Below, piece by piece: positions 15,608 to 24,779 of a stretch of DNA of 64,000 nt (position 1 is the first letter of the stretch; each line of letters opens with the position of its first letter). The position numbers were made by a program, and so were the translations under genes. The notes below the pieces were generated by a model. That model searched no databases. It saw only the letters and a list, made by a program, of their open reading frames with translations, and was not told the DNA's origin. The stretch spans positions 1 to 64,000 of the forward strand of contig NZ_JAQMUE010000095.1 in NCBI RefSeq assembly GCF_028330985.1, in the 5' to 3' direction. Source of the DNA: Roseofilum reptotaenium CS-1145. GTDB lineage: Bacteria > Cyanobacteriota > Cyanobacteriia > Cyanobacteriales > Desertifilaceae.

Positions 15608-16891
15608 TTACTGCCACCACTGCTGGATTAATTTCTCCCAAACAAAATAAGCCACTAGGATCGGTATCCCTAAACCGATCAAAAGTGTTATGATTTCTAA
15701 GATTAGGCATCGCCGTTGCACAGTAGCAATTCTATTGTAGTCATATTGAGAGTCATATTGGGTTCTAATTTCTTTCTTTTCCCCTTCAATGATTACTGTT
15801 TCCACCCATGCCGTCACGCGACCTAACTCATCGTATTCATAAAACTGAGAGTTGTATTTTTGAATAATGGGGGCTGATTTAGATACATCTTCAATAATAA
15901 ATCCGCCTGAGTCGATATAGTAAGCACCTGTTTCACAGCATTCTGCCAATGTTAACATCATGGCTGTTAAGCTATCATAGTATACGCTTGGCATGCCTCC
16001 TTCTCCCCACTCAACAACTGGTTGTTCTGGGTAGTTAGGTGGAATTTGTAAGGGAATACCACAACTGCCTATATCATCATTAATAAAGATAAAAAGTGGA
16101 CTTTTAGCGCACCACTCTTCATTAAGATACCATTCTTCATTAACATATAACTCTTCATCTTCAGCAACCATAGTATTCCAACCCATGCTGCTTTCTATGG
16201 CTTCATCGAAAGGGAGAAAAACCATAGAAGGGAAAACCAAAAAATGACAATCTAATGTTGCTCCATTGCGCCACTGATAAAGTTCATAAATGTCTGCGGG
16301 AAGTTTGAATCCAATTTTTTCTTCTCCTGCCTGAATTTCATCGAAACTGAGTCCAGGCTGAAAAGAATGAGCTAATTCAGGCTTATGTATTTCTAGCCAC
16401 TTTATGATCCGGTCGAGTGCATCAGTTAGAGTTGACATATCGTTGATTTTTCTGGGATTTAATTGTTCGGCAATAAGTTTTGCATCAAAAATCAACTTGC
16501 CAATTGTTTTGACTTCCAGATCGCATTTCAATTTTTTCTGTATCACAGGATTAAAGCCATATCCATCTTTGGCTGGAATATAAGGAGTAATTTCTATTTC
16601 TTTTTCCTTCAAAATCAAACTAATAAAAACCGTTTCTCTATCGAATTTTTCCCAGTCATTAAACCCTAGGCGATTTAGTACTTCTTCAGAAGTTTCTTTT
16701 AGACGATCGTGAGAGATTTGATCCAAGGAATATTGTAAATTTTCTAAAACTTGTTCTCCTAGCTCAGATGCATCTATCTTTCTATCAAGTTCAAATACAG
16801 GCAGGCAGGATATCCATATACCAAACGTAGTTCTGGATTTACAGATAATATATATTGTATTTTGATGAAAATGAATGTTACATCCTTTCAT
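15608..16891 (-). CDS. Immunity-like protein: CdiI-like plus SMI1/KNR4 domains
   Basis: A 427-residue protein in three parts. Residues 10-140 (IYIICKSRTTFGIWIS, DASELGEQVLENLQYSLD) resemble contact-dependent inhibition immunity proteins of the DUF1436/CdiI_3 type; this is a tentative match. Residues 155-320 form a SMI1/KNR4 domain: FQPGLSFDEIQAGEEKIGFKLP followed by IYELYQWRNGA and later IFINDDIGSCGIPL. The C-terminus has a membrane helix (ILEIITLLIGLGIPILVAYFVW, near 392-415). A local repeat VNEEWYLNEEW marks a small duplication. Both domain types serve as immunity partners of polymorphic toxins, but no toxin gene is adjacent. The gene is AT-rich relative to its neighbours, which hints at transfer. 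Confidence 0.6.
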   Translation of the reverse strand: MKGCNIHFHQNTIYIICKSRTTFGIWISCLPVFELDRKIDASELGEQVLENLQYSLDQISHDRLKETSEEVLNRLGFNDWEKFDRETVFISLILKEKEIEITPYIPAKDGYGFNPVIQKKLKCDLEVKTIGKLIFDAKLIAEQLNPRKINDMSTLTDALDRIIKWLEIHKPELAHSFQPGLSFDEIQAGEEKIGFKLPADIYELYQWRNGATLDCHFLVFPSMVFLPFDEAIESSMGWNTMVAEDEELYVNEEWYLNEEWCAKSPLFIFINDDIGSCGIPLQIPPNYPEQPVVEWGEGGMPSVYYDSLTAMMLTLAECCETGAYYIDSGGFIIEDVSKSAPIIQKYNSQFYEYDELGRVTAWVETVIIEGEKKEIRTQYDSQYDYNRIATVQRRCLILEIITLLIGLGIPILVAYFVWEKLIQQWWQ

Positions 16892-16913
16892 AAAACACGC
16901 TTAGGGTAAGTTG

Positions 16914-18227
16914 TTAATTATTAAGGGTTAACTCTTCTTCGGTTTCATTTAATGGGGTTTGCTTGGCTTCTATTTCTAACAGTTCGGGAACGGTGACAAA
17001 GCGATAACCTTGTTGTTTGAGGGTGGTGATAATTTGGGGTAGGGCTTCGACGGTGTTGCGGCGATCGCCTCCGCCATCATGAAAGAGTACAATCCCACCA
17101 GGGGTGACACTCTTTAAGACGTTATCGATTAAGACTGGAGTAGACACATAATAGTCCTCCGAGTCAGAAGACCACATCATAATCCCATAGCCTTTAGACT
17201 CGGCATAATCGGCTAAACCGCTCTCTAGATTCCCTCCTGGAGGTCGAAACAGCTTAGTTTTAACCCCTGTAAGATCAAAAATCAGTTTGCTGGTGGACTC
17301 GATTTCCTGGGCAGCCGTTTGTGGATCGAGAGTATGGGTATAATGATGTTCGGTATGATTTCCCAGAATATGACCAGCATCAGCGACTTTTTTAGCAATT
17401 TTGGGATAGTTTTTCATATGCTGTCCCACCAAGAAAAAGGTCGCTTTAATCTCATGTTCCTTGAGAATGTCTAAGATTTGTTCCGTAGTCTTTGGCCAAG
17501 GGCCATCATCAAAGGTTAAAGCCACAACTTTTGGCATCGCTAAAGCATCAGCCTTATTAATGATTTTGCCGCGAAACTGCTCTGGAATATCCACGACTTT
17601 GAAAGAGGGTTCAAGTTTTGGGGGGAAGACAGCAACTGGACTGGGTGAGGCTTCTGGAGTGGGAGCAAGGGTAGGAGGGGGATCGAGGGGAAGTGGTGTA
17701 GAGATGGCAAATCGATTTTGATGAATCCAATGGGCATTGATCAGTTGTGAATAAAACCACCAGCAGGAAAGAATAAAACTTACAGCAGTTAAACGACTGA
17801 TGAGTAACGTCCGCATCAGTCGGAATTTGAAAGGCGCAGAAGTAGAGGGGCTTGGCTCTGGAGCGAGGGCACTGCTTTGTTCGCTGGCAGGGGTTGCAAT
17901 TCGTACGGCTTGTTTCCAGAGGATGCGGCGATCGCCAGCTTGCCGGGCGATAATTCTCACCTGGTGAATAGCTGCGGAGTTGAGCGTCCACAGACGATAG
18001 CAGACAAATCGCACTAAACGCTGCTGGAGGCTTAAACATTGATCTTTGCGTCTCGGATGGTGAAAATCAACCTGAACATTCAGCCAGCGATCCGGAGACT
18101 GGTTCACTTGCACGGAAACCCCTTGCGGTGCAAGTAAGCTATTCATCCAATAACTAATTGCCTGGGGATTCCCTTCCTTAGCGAGGTCGAGCAGAGAAGG
18201 TTGAGCAAAGATCTCAGAATAGGTCAT
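16914..18227 (-). CDS. Polysaccharide deacetylase with membrane anchor
   Basis: A 437-residue protein. Residues 1-125 are a cytoplasmic region of unknown fold; one membrane helix follows near 140-165 (RTLLISRLTAVSFILSCWWF), then a proline-rich linker (PLDPPPTLAPTPEASPSP) and a NodB domain from about 230. NodB motifs are complete: TFDDGPWP (Asp pair), GNHTEHHYTH (metal His pair), RPPGG, and LFHDGGGDR. The enzyme should remove acetyl groups from a cell-wall or extracellular polysaccharide outside the membrane. Heptad repeats stand directly before its ATG. The N-terminal domain is unusual for the family. Confidence 0.85.
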   Translation of the reverse strand: MTYSEIFAQPSLLDLAKEGNPQAISYWMNSLLAPQGVSVQVNQSPDRWLNVQVDFHHPRRKDQCLSLQQRLVRFVCYRLWTLNSAAIHQVRIIARQAGDRRILWKQAVRIATPASEQSSALAPEPSPSTSAPFKFRLMRTLLISRLTAVSFILSCWWFYSQLINAHWIHQNRFAISTPLPLDPPPTLAPTPEASPSPVAVFPPKLEPSFKVVDIPEQFRGKIINKADALAMPKVVALTFDDGPWPKTTEQILDILKEHEIKATFFLVGQHMKNYPKIAKKVADAGHILGNHTEHHYTHTLDPQTAAQEIESTSKLIFDLTGVKTKLFRPPGGNLESGLADYAESKGYGIMMWSSDSEDYYVSTPVLIDNVLKSVTPGGIVLFHDGGGDRRNTVEALPQIITTLKQQGYRFVTVPELLEIEAKQTPLNETEEELTLNN

Positions 18228-18265
18228 GGGGAATGGGGAATAGGGAATGGGGAATAGGGAATAGG
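18228..18265. repeat. Heptad GGGAATA-type repeat before the deacetylase
   Basis: Five near-copies of GGGGAATA/GGGAATA touch the start codon of the deacetylase gene on the minus strand (there read as TATTCCC units). Confidence 0.75.
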
Positions 18266-18368
18266 TTTCTAAGGATTGAATGAAAGTCCTAACGTTCTCC
18301 TACTCTGCTATACCCGTTAGCCGTTACTAGGGGTCAAGTTTCAATTTTTTCGGGTGGATTAGGATTTG

Positions 18369-20186
18369 TCAATCATTGAGTCTCGATATGGCTTCACCTA
18401 AACACTCATCTTGTTCTGTAGAGCGTTGACTCAGTTTCTCCTTGGCATCCTTTGCTAGATCTTCTTTGGTTTTGTGCCAATACTCTAAGGCTTGTTCTGG
18501 GTTACCCTCCTGTTCCCAGACTTGAGCGAGTAAACAAGCGGCATGGGGAGCTGTAAGATGTTTAGAGATCGATAGAGAAACTGCCTTTTCTAAATCCTCT
18601 TTCGCTTCTATCCACCGTCCTTGCTTCATTCTCGCCCATCCGCGATTTTTCCAACAGGCAAGTTCTATACCGGGGTAGACTGGACGCTCGATACACTGAT
18701 TGCTCCGGTAGATTGCTTTTTCGAGATCTCCTAGGCGAATATTGAGATAGGCGGCTTCTGCCTGAGCATCTGGATGTCCTTTATTGGCGGCTCTTTCGTA
18801 CCAAAAAAGACAGATAGTATTTAATTGTTGCTTCTGTTTACAGACCCAGCCGCGATTATAGTAAGGCTGGGGAGTCCAGGGAGCGATCGCGATTGCCAAA
18901 GCATTGAAAAACAAAGCTTGGGTTATTCTTTCCTCGTCGTAGTGAAATGCTCCCTGTCGATCGACTCGCTTGGATACCTCTGGAGCAAGCATTCCATACG
19001 TCGGCGCACCCAAACTAATCCCCAGTATGACCAGAAGCAGGGTCTTAAGTTTCGATCGCCGTGAGAGGTTTGACGCTGGTGCTGAAACGGGCGGAGAAAT
19101 CGGTGTTAACTCTTGCGGTTGAGGCCAAGTGGGAGCAATGGCGGTTGGATGTTGATAAATGATCGGTAACCAACTGGCACAGAGAAATTGGTCTTCCCAA
19201 GCTTGAAGCCTTTCCCGCGCTTCTCGTGCCGATAGATGAAAGGATTGGCCGTGGGAAAAGGCGTGCAAAAATGATTTGAGGAATTCCTGGGCAATGCGAT
19301 CGGGGACTTTCTCCCGCATGACAATCGTGTAGGGAATGGCTAAATCTTCTAAATCTCGTGCTAGTCCTAAACCATCGCAAGAGTTAAAAATCACCAGTTG
19401 CAGACCTTGTTGCGCGGCTTGACGCAAGCCATACCAGAGTTCGGTCAGGAGGATAGAGTCTTGGGAATTGATATAAATGCGTCCGGCATCTCCTTCTGTT
19501 TCACTATGGCCGGCAAAGAAGATAATATCCCACGGCTGACTCCAGAGGTGGTCAGTAATCTGATGCAGTTGGGGTTCTACCAAGAACGTAACTTGTGCAT
19601 CGGGTAAGCTTTCTAGGATGTGGCGATCGCGCTCAATATCAATACCTTCACTATTGCCTAAAATCGCCAGAACTCTCATCTGTTCTGGAGATGAATCGGT
19701 CTGTTGACAGGGTTCAAAGCTCACTTGACTTAAGGCGACTTCCGCTCGTCGATAGCGATCGACTAAATCCCATAAATGCCAAGGTAGCTGTTGCAATTCG
19801 GGAATTTCCGTGCGAATCAGAAATCGAATTTCATCGTCCCGTTGCAATTCTTCCCGCAGTCGGCGATCGAGGTCTTGAAACGAGGGCGAGCGCAGCCAAA
19901 TTTGGAACTGCTCCTTCAGTTCAAGGGCGCGATCTCGACAGCGCTCGAAGTTATCTACAATCGATCCATCATAGACAATTTTCCCCGGCTCCAGCCGCGA
20001 ATTTCTACCCAATTGGTCATAACTCTCTTTCCACTGCTGTAGTGCAAAATACAGGTCAGGACACTCGGGCAATCTCCCCACCTGTTCGATCTGACGGGGT
20101 TCCCCTTCCCGACCGATTTCCAAGGTGACTCGACAACCCGATACAGTTAAGTCACCTTCGAGCTTGAGTCCGACGAATTTTTTCAT
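18369..20186 (-). CDS. CHAT-domain protease with membrane helix and TPR-like repeats
   Basis: A 605-residue protein. Residues 1-160 are a cyanobacterial CHAT-associated N-terminus. The CHAT domain (caspase-like, about 165-345) keeps both catalytic residues: His227 in FFAGHSE and Cys270 in VIFNSCDG, with a final hydrophobic strand LCASWLPIIYQ. A proline-rich stretch and a membrane helix (about 380-400, LKTLLLVILGISLGAP) follow. Residues 410-605 hold TPR/Sel1-like helical pairs (YYNRGWVCKQ, HPDAQAEAAYLNIRLGDLEKAI, CWKNRGWARMKQGRWIEAKEDLEKA). Some CHAT proteins are proteases activated by partner sensors. It is the last gene of an operon with a DUF1822 protein and a sigma factor; the spacing is 38 bases. 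Confidence 0.85.
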   Translation of the reverse strand: MKKFVGLKLEGDLTVSGCRVTLEIGREGEPRQIEQVGRLPECPDLYFALQQWKESYDQLGRNSRLEPGKIVYDGSIVDNFERCRDRALELKEQFQIWLRSPSFQDLDRRLREELQRDDEIRFLIRTEIPELQQLPWHLWDLVDRYRRAEVALSQVSFEPCQQTDSSPEQMRVLAILGNSEGIDIERDRHILESLPDAQVTFLVEPQLHQITDHLWSQPWDIIFFAGHSETEGDAGRIYINSQDSILLTELWYGLRQAAQQGLQLVIFNSCDGLGLARDLEDLAIPYTIVMREKVPDRIAQEFLKSFLHAFSHGQSFHLSAREARERLQAWEDQFLCASWLPIIYQHPTAIAPTWPQPQELTPISPPVSAPASNLSRRSKLKTLLLVILGISLGAPTYGMLAPEVSKRVDRQGAFHYDEERITQALFFNALAIAIAPWTPQPYYNRGWVCKQKQQLNTICLFWYERAANKGHPDAQAEAAYLNIRLGDLEKAIYRSNQCIERPVYPGIELACWKNRGWARMKQGRWIEAKEDLEKAVSLSISKHLTAPHAACLLAQVWEQEGNPEQALEYWHKTKEDLAKDAKEKLSQRSTEQDECLGEAISRLND

Positions 20187-20224
20187 GGCGGATTCTGAGG
20201 TTAGGCATCATGAAGCTATGTTTA

Positions 20225-21139
20225 TTAAATCACAAAAGATTCAATCATGCACATCTGACCTAACGAAATTTGGACACTAAAGGGTTCTCCGGTTTCTCCC
20301 TTAAACTCCATTTGAATATTCTTCGTCTGGGTGGCGATCGCTTCCATAATAGAACGACCCGTTTCGTTCAATATATTCACTTTCAGATCGCGGGGGAGAT
20401 AGCTCTGTTCTGCTGTGGGATAAAGCTCGACAGAAATCTGCATTTCTTGATCGCTCGGTTGAACCCCCATCAGTAGTGTAAAATGATTGTTTTGGTGTTG
20501 AAATAGTTTGCCTCGCTTAACACCCTGACGTTTATCTCTGGAGCGAAAATTAAGCACTAATTGTGGCTCCTGAACGGGGAAGATTTCATCCAAGGTTTTC
20601 CAACCTTGGGCGATTGAGTTCTGTAGCCAATCACTGAGGTTAATCCGGGGAAACGGTACGGGCTGCAAAAAGTCAAACAGTTCTTCTGGCGATCGCAATT
20701 GACTTAAAGGAATCATTTCTGCTTCTACTTGCTCCACAAATCCCAGAATTTCCGCTTCCGTTAATTCCCGATTTAATCTTACAGCAATATAGGCGAGACG
20801 ATCCTCAAAGACTTCTGGAGGAACCCTCATATAATCCTGACCTGGTAAAACCGGACGGCATTCAATTTTACCTTGATGAGGTAACTCTAAGTCCGCTACA
20901 TCGAAGCAAGCTTGAAGCACGCTATCAAAGCTCTCGCAAGCTTCTGTTTGGGGATCAAAGCCCAAGTATTGAAGATGAAACTTAACTGCTAAAACTGATA
21001 GGGTGTTCAAATAGACTTGCTTGCGCTTTCGAGGATTCTTTTGTGATTGCAAAAACACTTCAGCTTGTTGATGGTCGCTAAATCCAAGGGGAATTTTAGG
21101 ACTGATAGAATTGAAGAATAGGGAAGAATGAATAACCAT
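20225..21139 (-). CDS. DUF1822 family protein
   Basis: A 304-residue cytoplasmic protein of DUF1822, a family known almost only from cyanobacteria. Signature pieces are the N-terminal FSDHQQAEVFLQSQKNPRKR with QVYLNTLSVLAVKFHLQYLGF (near 40), DVADLELPHQGKIECRPVLP, the central WLQNSIAQGWKTLDE and a beta-rich C-terminal half ending GEPFSVQISLG. The molecular role is unknown. The ATG at 21139 is preferred over 21160 because TTGGAG stands about 9 bases before it. It lies between the sigma factor (29 bases away) and the CHAT protease (38 bases away), strongly suggesting a joint function. Confidence 0.85.
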   Translation of the reverse strand: MVIHSSLFFNSISPKIPLGFSDHQQAEVFLQSQKNPRKRKQVYLNTLSVLAVKFHLQYLGFDPQTEACESFDSVLQACFDVADLELPHQGKIECRPVLPGQDYMRVPPEVFEDRLAYIAVRLNRELTEAEILGFVEQVEAEMIPLSQLRSPEELFDFLQPVPFPRINLSDWLQNSIAQGWKTLDEIFPVQEPQLVLNFRSRDKRQGVKRGKLFQHQNNHFTLLMGVQPSDQEMQISVELYPTAEQSYLPRDLKVNILNETGRSIMEAIATQTKNIQMEFKGETGEPFSVQISLGQMCMIESFVI

Positions 21140-21168
21140 GACAATAAACTCCAAGAACAAAATTAAAA

Positions 21169-21831
21169 TCAGGTTGTTAAATCCTGCAACTGTTTTTTGA
21201 ATTGAATCATTTTGCGCCGATAAAAGCTCGATAAAGTCGGAACGCTAACACTCAGGGATTCAGAAATCTCTTGCCAAGACTGACCATAGAGCCGCCTTAA
21301 AATCAAAATCCTCAGATTCGCCTTCGGATGACGTTTAACATAAATTTTACTCAATTCATGTTCTGGATTCTCCTCTAATTGTTTAATGACTTTTTCTGTA
21401 GTGGAGAGATTTTGCTCATCGTCATGACTGTCGGGTTCGTATTCCTCGAAATCATCTAACGTCCGTTGATAAAATTGCGATCCATGGAGATGAGAGCGGC
21501 GAAACTCTTGAATAGCGCCCAACCAAAAACGCTGTTTGAGTAAGAAGTTAACCCAAGCTAAAACGTTCGCTCGTTCTGGTTTATACTCATCGATATGTTG
21601 ACAGAGGTAAAGCATGAGATTTTGTTGAGCTTCACCATAAATTTCTGCATAGGCTTGTCTATACTCAGGAGGAAGGTCATTCCGATGGGGACGGTAGAGC
21701 TGGCCACAATTAAGGAGTAAGCCGATGAGTTGCTTTAGGGCCTGGCGATAATCGAGTGTTCCTTGTGGGCATTCTTGGGCCCTGAGTACAAGTTGCCGCA
21801 GTTGGCGATCTAAGTCCTCGCTTGAAGTCAT
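21169..21831 (-). CDS. Sigma-70 family RNA polymerase sigma factor (ECF-like)
   Basis: A 220-residue protein with a region-2-like part near residues 65-112 (YGEAQQNLMLYLCQHIDEYKPERANVLAWVNFLLKQRFWLGAIQEFRR; core -10 recognition helix) and a region-4 helix-turn-helix near 170-212 (LRRLYGQSWQEISESLSVSVPTLSSFYRRKM). The link between them is acidic (DDFEEYEPDSHDDEQ). Size and layout fit an extracytoplasmic-function type factor, which redirects RNA polymerase to a small regulon. It is the first gene of the operon with DUF1822 and CHAT genes, so it may drive its own operon. No classic anti-sigma gene is present, leaving the DUF1822 protein as a candidate partner (inference). Confidence 0.8.
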   Translation of the reverse strand: MTSSEDLDRQLRQLVLRAQECPQGTLDYRQALKQLIGLLLNCGQLYRPHRNDLPPEYRQAYAEIYGEAQQNLMLYLCQHIDEYKPERANVLAWVNFLLKQRFWLGAIQEFRRSHLHGSQFYQRTLDDFEEYEPDSHDDEQNLSTTEKVIKQLEENPEHELSKIYVKRHPKANLRILILRRLYGQSWQEISESLSVSVPTLSSFYRRKMIQFKKQLQDLTT

Positions 21832-22012
21832 GTCATAGAGAGAAATTTCAGAGGGTTCTATAAGTTAGTCAGTTTTTTATGGGCAATTTTATGCATTTTT
21901 GCGGGAATTGATACAAAAATTCACAATGCCGTAAATAAACATGACGAAGTTCAAGGTTATGACTGGAATTAACCCCCAAAAAGTGATATAATTTCAAGTT
22001 TAACCCTGCAAT

Positions 22013-22990
22013 ATGTCCGATCGCCTTCTTTCACCCACATATAGAGATATTGAACGGGCCGCCCAGGGTCTCCAAGGCAAGGCTCACCAGACTCCTGTAA
22101 TGACTTCTCGGATGGTCAATGAGATTACTCAAGCACAAGTCTTTTTTAAGTGCGAAAATCTACAAAAAACTGGCTCATTTAAATTTCGTGGTGCTTACTA
22201 TACCCTTTCTCAACTGCCGGAATCCGAACGCAAGCATGGTGTTATTGCTTACTCATCTGGGAATCATGCCCAGGCGATCGCCCTCGCCGGAGCCTTACTA
22301 GAAATTCCCACAACCCTGGTGATGCCCGAAAATGCTCCCAAGGTCAAATTCTCAGCTACGGAGGGATACGGAGCAAATATTGTGACTTATGACCCCACGC
22401 AAACCCGTCGGGAAACCCTCGCCTTACAGTTAGCCAAAGAACAGAATTTAACTCTGATTCCCCCCTATGACCATCCCCAGATTATTGCTGGTCAGGGAAC
22501 CACAGCCAAGGAATTAATTGAAGAAGTCGGAGATCTCGATTATTTGCTCGTTTGTTGTGGAGGAGGGGGACTACTCTCTGGATGTGCGATCGCCGCTAAA
22601 ACCCTTTCCCCCCACTGTCACGTCGTTGGCGTAGAACCGGCCCTAGGAGATGATGCTACCCGCTCTTTTTATACCCAAACCCTGCAAACTGTGAACAATC
22701 CCCAAACCATTGCCGATGGCGCTCGTACTCCCTCTTTAGGCAACTATACATTTCCCCTAGTGCTGCGCCATGTCGATCAAATGGTCACTGTTTCTGAAAA
22801 CAGTATTCGCCGCACCCTGCGCTTTCTTTGGGAACGGTTAAAACTGGTAGTTGAACCGACTGGAACCTTAGCCGCGGCTGCGTTATTGGAGGGGCAAATT
22901 CAAGCTCCTGGCGCGAAAATTGGTGTGATCCTGAGTGGAGGGAATGTGGATTTAGAGCAATTACCATTCTTGTTGGCGATCGTCCAATAG
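22013..22990 (+). CDS. PLP-dependent threonine/serine dehydratase or racemase
   Basis: A 325-residue fold-type II PLP enzyme. The Schiff-base lysine is in TGSFKFRGAY (near residue 59), a substrate loop SSGNHAQA follows near 87, and the glycine-rich phosphate cradle is CCGGGGLLSG near 180. The short length, lacking the regulatory ACT-like C-terminal domains of biosynthetic IlvA, places it with catabolic threonine dehydratase, serine racemase and hydroxyaspartate ammonia-lyase. Which amino acid it uses cannot be told from sequence. It is transcribed away from the sigma-factor operon across a 181-base spacer that probably holds both promoters. Confidence 0.85.
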   Translation: MSDRLLSPTYRDIERAAQGLQGKAHQTPVMTSRMVNEITQAQVFFKCENLQKTGSFKFRGAYYTLSQLPESERKHGVIAYSSGNHAQAIALAGALLEIPTTLVMPENAPKVKFSATEGYGANIVTYDPTQTRRETLALQLAKEQNLTLIPPYDHPQIIAGQGTTAKELIEEVGDLDYLLVCCGGGGLLSGCAIAAKTLSPHCHVVGVEPALGDDATRSFYTQTLQTVNNPQTIADGARTPSLGNYTFPLVLRHVDQMVTVSENSIRRTLRFLWERLKLVVEPTGTLAAAALLEGQIQAPGAKIGVILSGGNVDLEQLPFLLAIVQ

Positions 22991-23057
22991 CATTGCCCTC
23001 ACCGTGGAGACTCCTGACACCTAACGCTTACGCGATAAGAGATTCAGCGATGAGAGC

Positions 23058-23087
23058 AAAATGATTAATTGTCAATTGTCAATTATT
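23058..23087. repeat. CAATTGT-type repeat
   Basis: Tandem copies of TTGTCAA (AATTGTCAATTGTCAATTATTA) occupy the spacer between the dehydratase and the PEP-CTERM gene. Confidence 0.6.
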
Positions 23088-23089
23088 AC

Positions 23090-23788
23090 TTATGCAGAGC
23101 GTTTGCGTAAGCCAAAAGCACCCAATGCAGCAACAACACCTAAGCCCAAAACACTAGCAGGTTCAGGCACAGATACAGGAGAATCCAGACGGAAGTTCAC
23201 ACCATCTCCAGTACCTGTTTCAAAGTCATAGCCTAGCTTCAGAGTAATGGTGCTTACATCAGAAAAGGTTAAACTCTGCGTATTACCATCACCCATGCCG
23301 CGAAGATAGCTATCCTGCGTCATCCCATTAACGCTTACAACACCAGTTTGGTTCCAAACTTCGGTATCAAAGAAGTCAATCGTCAAGTTCGATAGAACTT
23401 CAGTGAACGTAAATCTAAAGGTTCCTACTTCCAGTTGTCCATTTTCTTCCGTATCAACTGGGCGATACCAGAAACCACTGGAGTTGGTTCCCATATCTAC
23501 TGGTTCAAAACTGACTGTATCAGTTCCATCAGTATAGGTGTTGCCACCATTTGTCACATCATCAACAAACAGACGGCTTCTAGCTCCTGTGCTTGCATCC
23601 ACTAAGCTTTCGATGCTTTCAATCAAATCTGGAAGAGCAATACAACTTTCTAAGCAACCAAAGCCAACATCAAATTCCCCTTCTTCTTGAGGAACAAGGT
23701 TTCCCGCCAATGCCGAAGATCCCAGTAAGGTTACAGCTAGAGTAGCTGTGGTTGCACTGATCGTAAATTGACTGAAGTAATTAGCCAT
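23090..23788 (-). CDS. PEP-CTERM sorting domain secreted protein
   Basis: A 232-residue secreted protein. The N-terminus is a signal peptide (TISATTATLAVTLLGSSALAG, cleavage near residue 29). The C-terminus is a full PEP-CTERM anchor: SVPEPASVLGLG, a hydrophobic helix and the basic end RKRSA, the signal recognised by exosortase and followed by export to the outer surface. The middle is beta-rich with many Asn, Thr and Gly and a cysteine pair CLESC near 49-53 that could form a disulfide. No exosortase is in the window. The 391 bases upstream (23789-24179) are AT-rich, contain TTTATGTAAA twice (near 23888 and 23931), and hold no gene. Confidence 0.85.
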   Translation of the reverse strand: MANYFSQFTISATTATLAVTLLGSSALAGNLVPQEEGEFDVGFGCLESCIALPDLIESIESLVDASTGARSRLFVDDVTNGGNTYTDGTDTVSFEPVDMGTNSSGFWYRPVDTEENGQLEVGTFRFTFTEVLSNLTIDFFDTEVWNQTGVVSVNGMTQDSYLRGMGDGNTQSLTFSDVSTITLKLGYDFETGTGDGVNFRLDSPVSVPEPASVLGLGVVAALGAFGLRKRSA

Positions 23789-24179
23789 ATCTGTAATCTC
23801 CCAGAACTTTTAATGATGTAAGTTAACTCTTATTCTAAATCAACCTCATAGAGAATTAGTTAAAGAAAGTGAGAAGATTACGAGTTTTTATGTAAATATT
23901 TGTTAAAAATATCTGTCTATTAAATGTAAAGTTTATGTAAAAAAAATACATTTAGTCAAAAGTCAATAAATAAATTTTCTGATTTACTCGAAAAAACTCT
24001 GTAATAGAACGGAGAGTTACACGATCTTGAAAACAATCCAATCCTTTACAAGACTAGGTTTCAGGATTTTGAAATTCTTTGACCTTATTTTGTAATCGGG
24101 CTAGAGAGAAATGGCAATCTAAGCCTCAGTTTATTTACGCAAATACTCAGTATTTTCCCTTGTCAGTCAAATACTGGGA

Positions 24180-24779
24180 TTAATCGGGATTCTGTTTGTG
24201 GCGACGAGGATGGGAGCGATCGCCGGGTTTTGACTGTTCCACATACCAGCGATACCACTCCTTAGAGCTGCGGATAGCCAACCATAACAACAATAATGCA
24301 ATCAGTCCTCCCTGTTCCGGGGCATCAAAGGCAAACAAGACCAAAAATACACAGAGCAAATCTTGCAGGAAAATAGCCCATATCGGAAGTCCTCGGAGAC
24401 GATAAAACCATCCTGCTTGTACCAGTTGTAAAACTAAGGCTAAGATCCCGCCCACTGCACCAACGAGCCAAATCATCCAGGTGGGTTGTTGAAGAGTTGT
24501 TTGGGCGATCGCTATCCCCATGATCGTTCCCACTAAAGGACTAAATACCACCTGAAGTAACTGCTGCACCCGTTGACCTAAAAGTTGTTTGGGAGCAACC
24601 AACTCAAATAATGACCAACTGACCAACACCCCTAACACAACTTGGGGCGGAATTAAAGATAGAATAGGAACACGAGACCATAGGGAATCACCGTGTAATA
24701 GACCAATGACTAATAACGGTAAAGCAATTCTCAGTCCTGCTGATGCAGAAGCAGAGAGGACTGCCAAAATCTCAATCAT
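24180..24779 (-). CDS. DUF4126 integral membrane protein
   Basis: A 199-residue protein with about five hydrophobic segments (residues 3-25, 40-62, 79-97, 103-128, 137-165) and a basic C-terminus (RSHPRRHKQNP). The opening EILAVLSASASAGLRIALPLLV is typical of DUF4126, where an Ala/Ser-rich first helix is conserved. The function is unknown. It is transcribed divergently from the receiver-kinase gene, with a 211-base spacer in between. Confidence 0.75.
   Translation of the reverse strand: MIEILAVLSASASAGLRIALPLLVIGLLHGDSLWSRVPILSLIPPQVVLGVLVSWSLFELVAPKQLLGQRVQQLLQVVFSPLVGTIMGIAIAQTTLQQPTWMIWLVGAVGGILALVLQLVQAGWFYRLRGLPIWAIFLQDLLCVFLVLFAFDAPEQGGLIALLLLWLAIRSSKEWYRWYVEQSKPGDRSHPRRHKQNPD

Noticed and set aside
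19595-20128. 177-codon frame antisense to the CHAT gene
   Set aside because: It overlaps the catalytic part of CHAT on the other strand and shows no domain; coding evidence favours CHAT.
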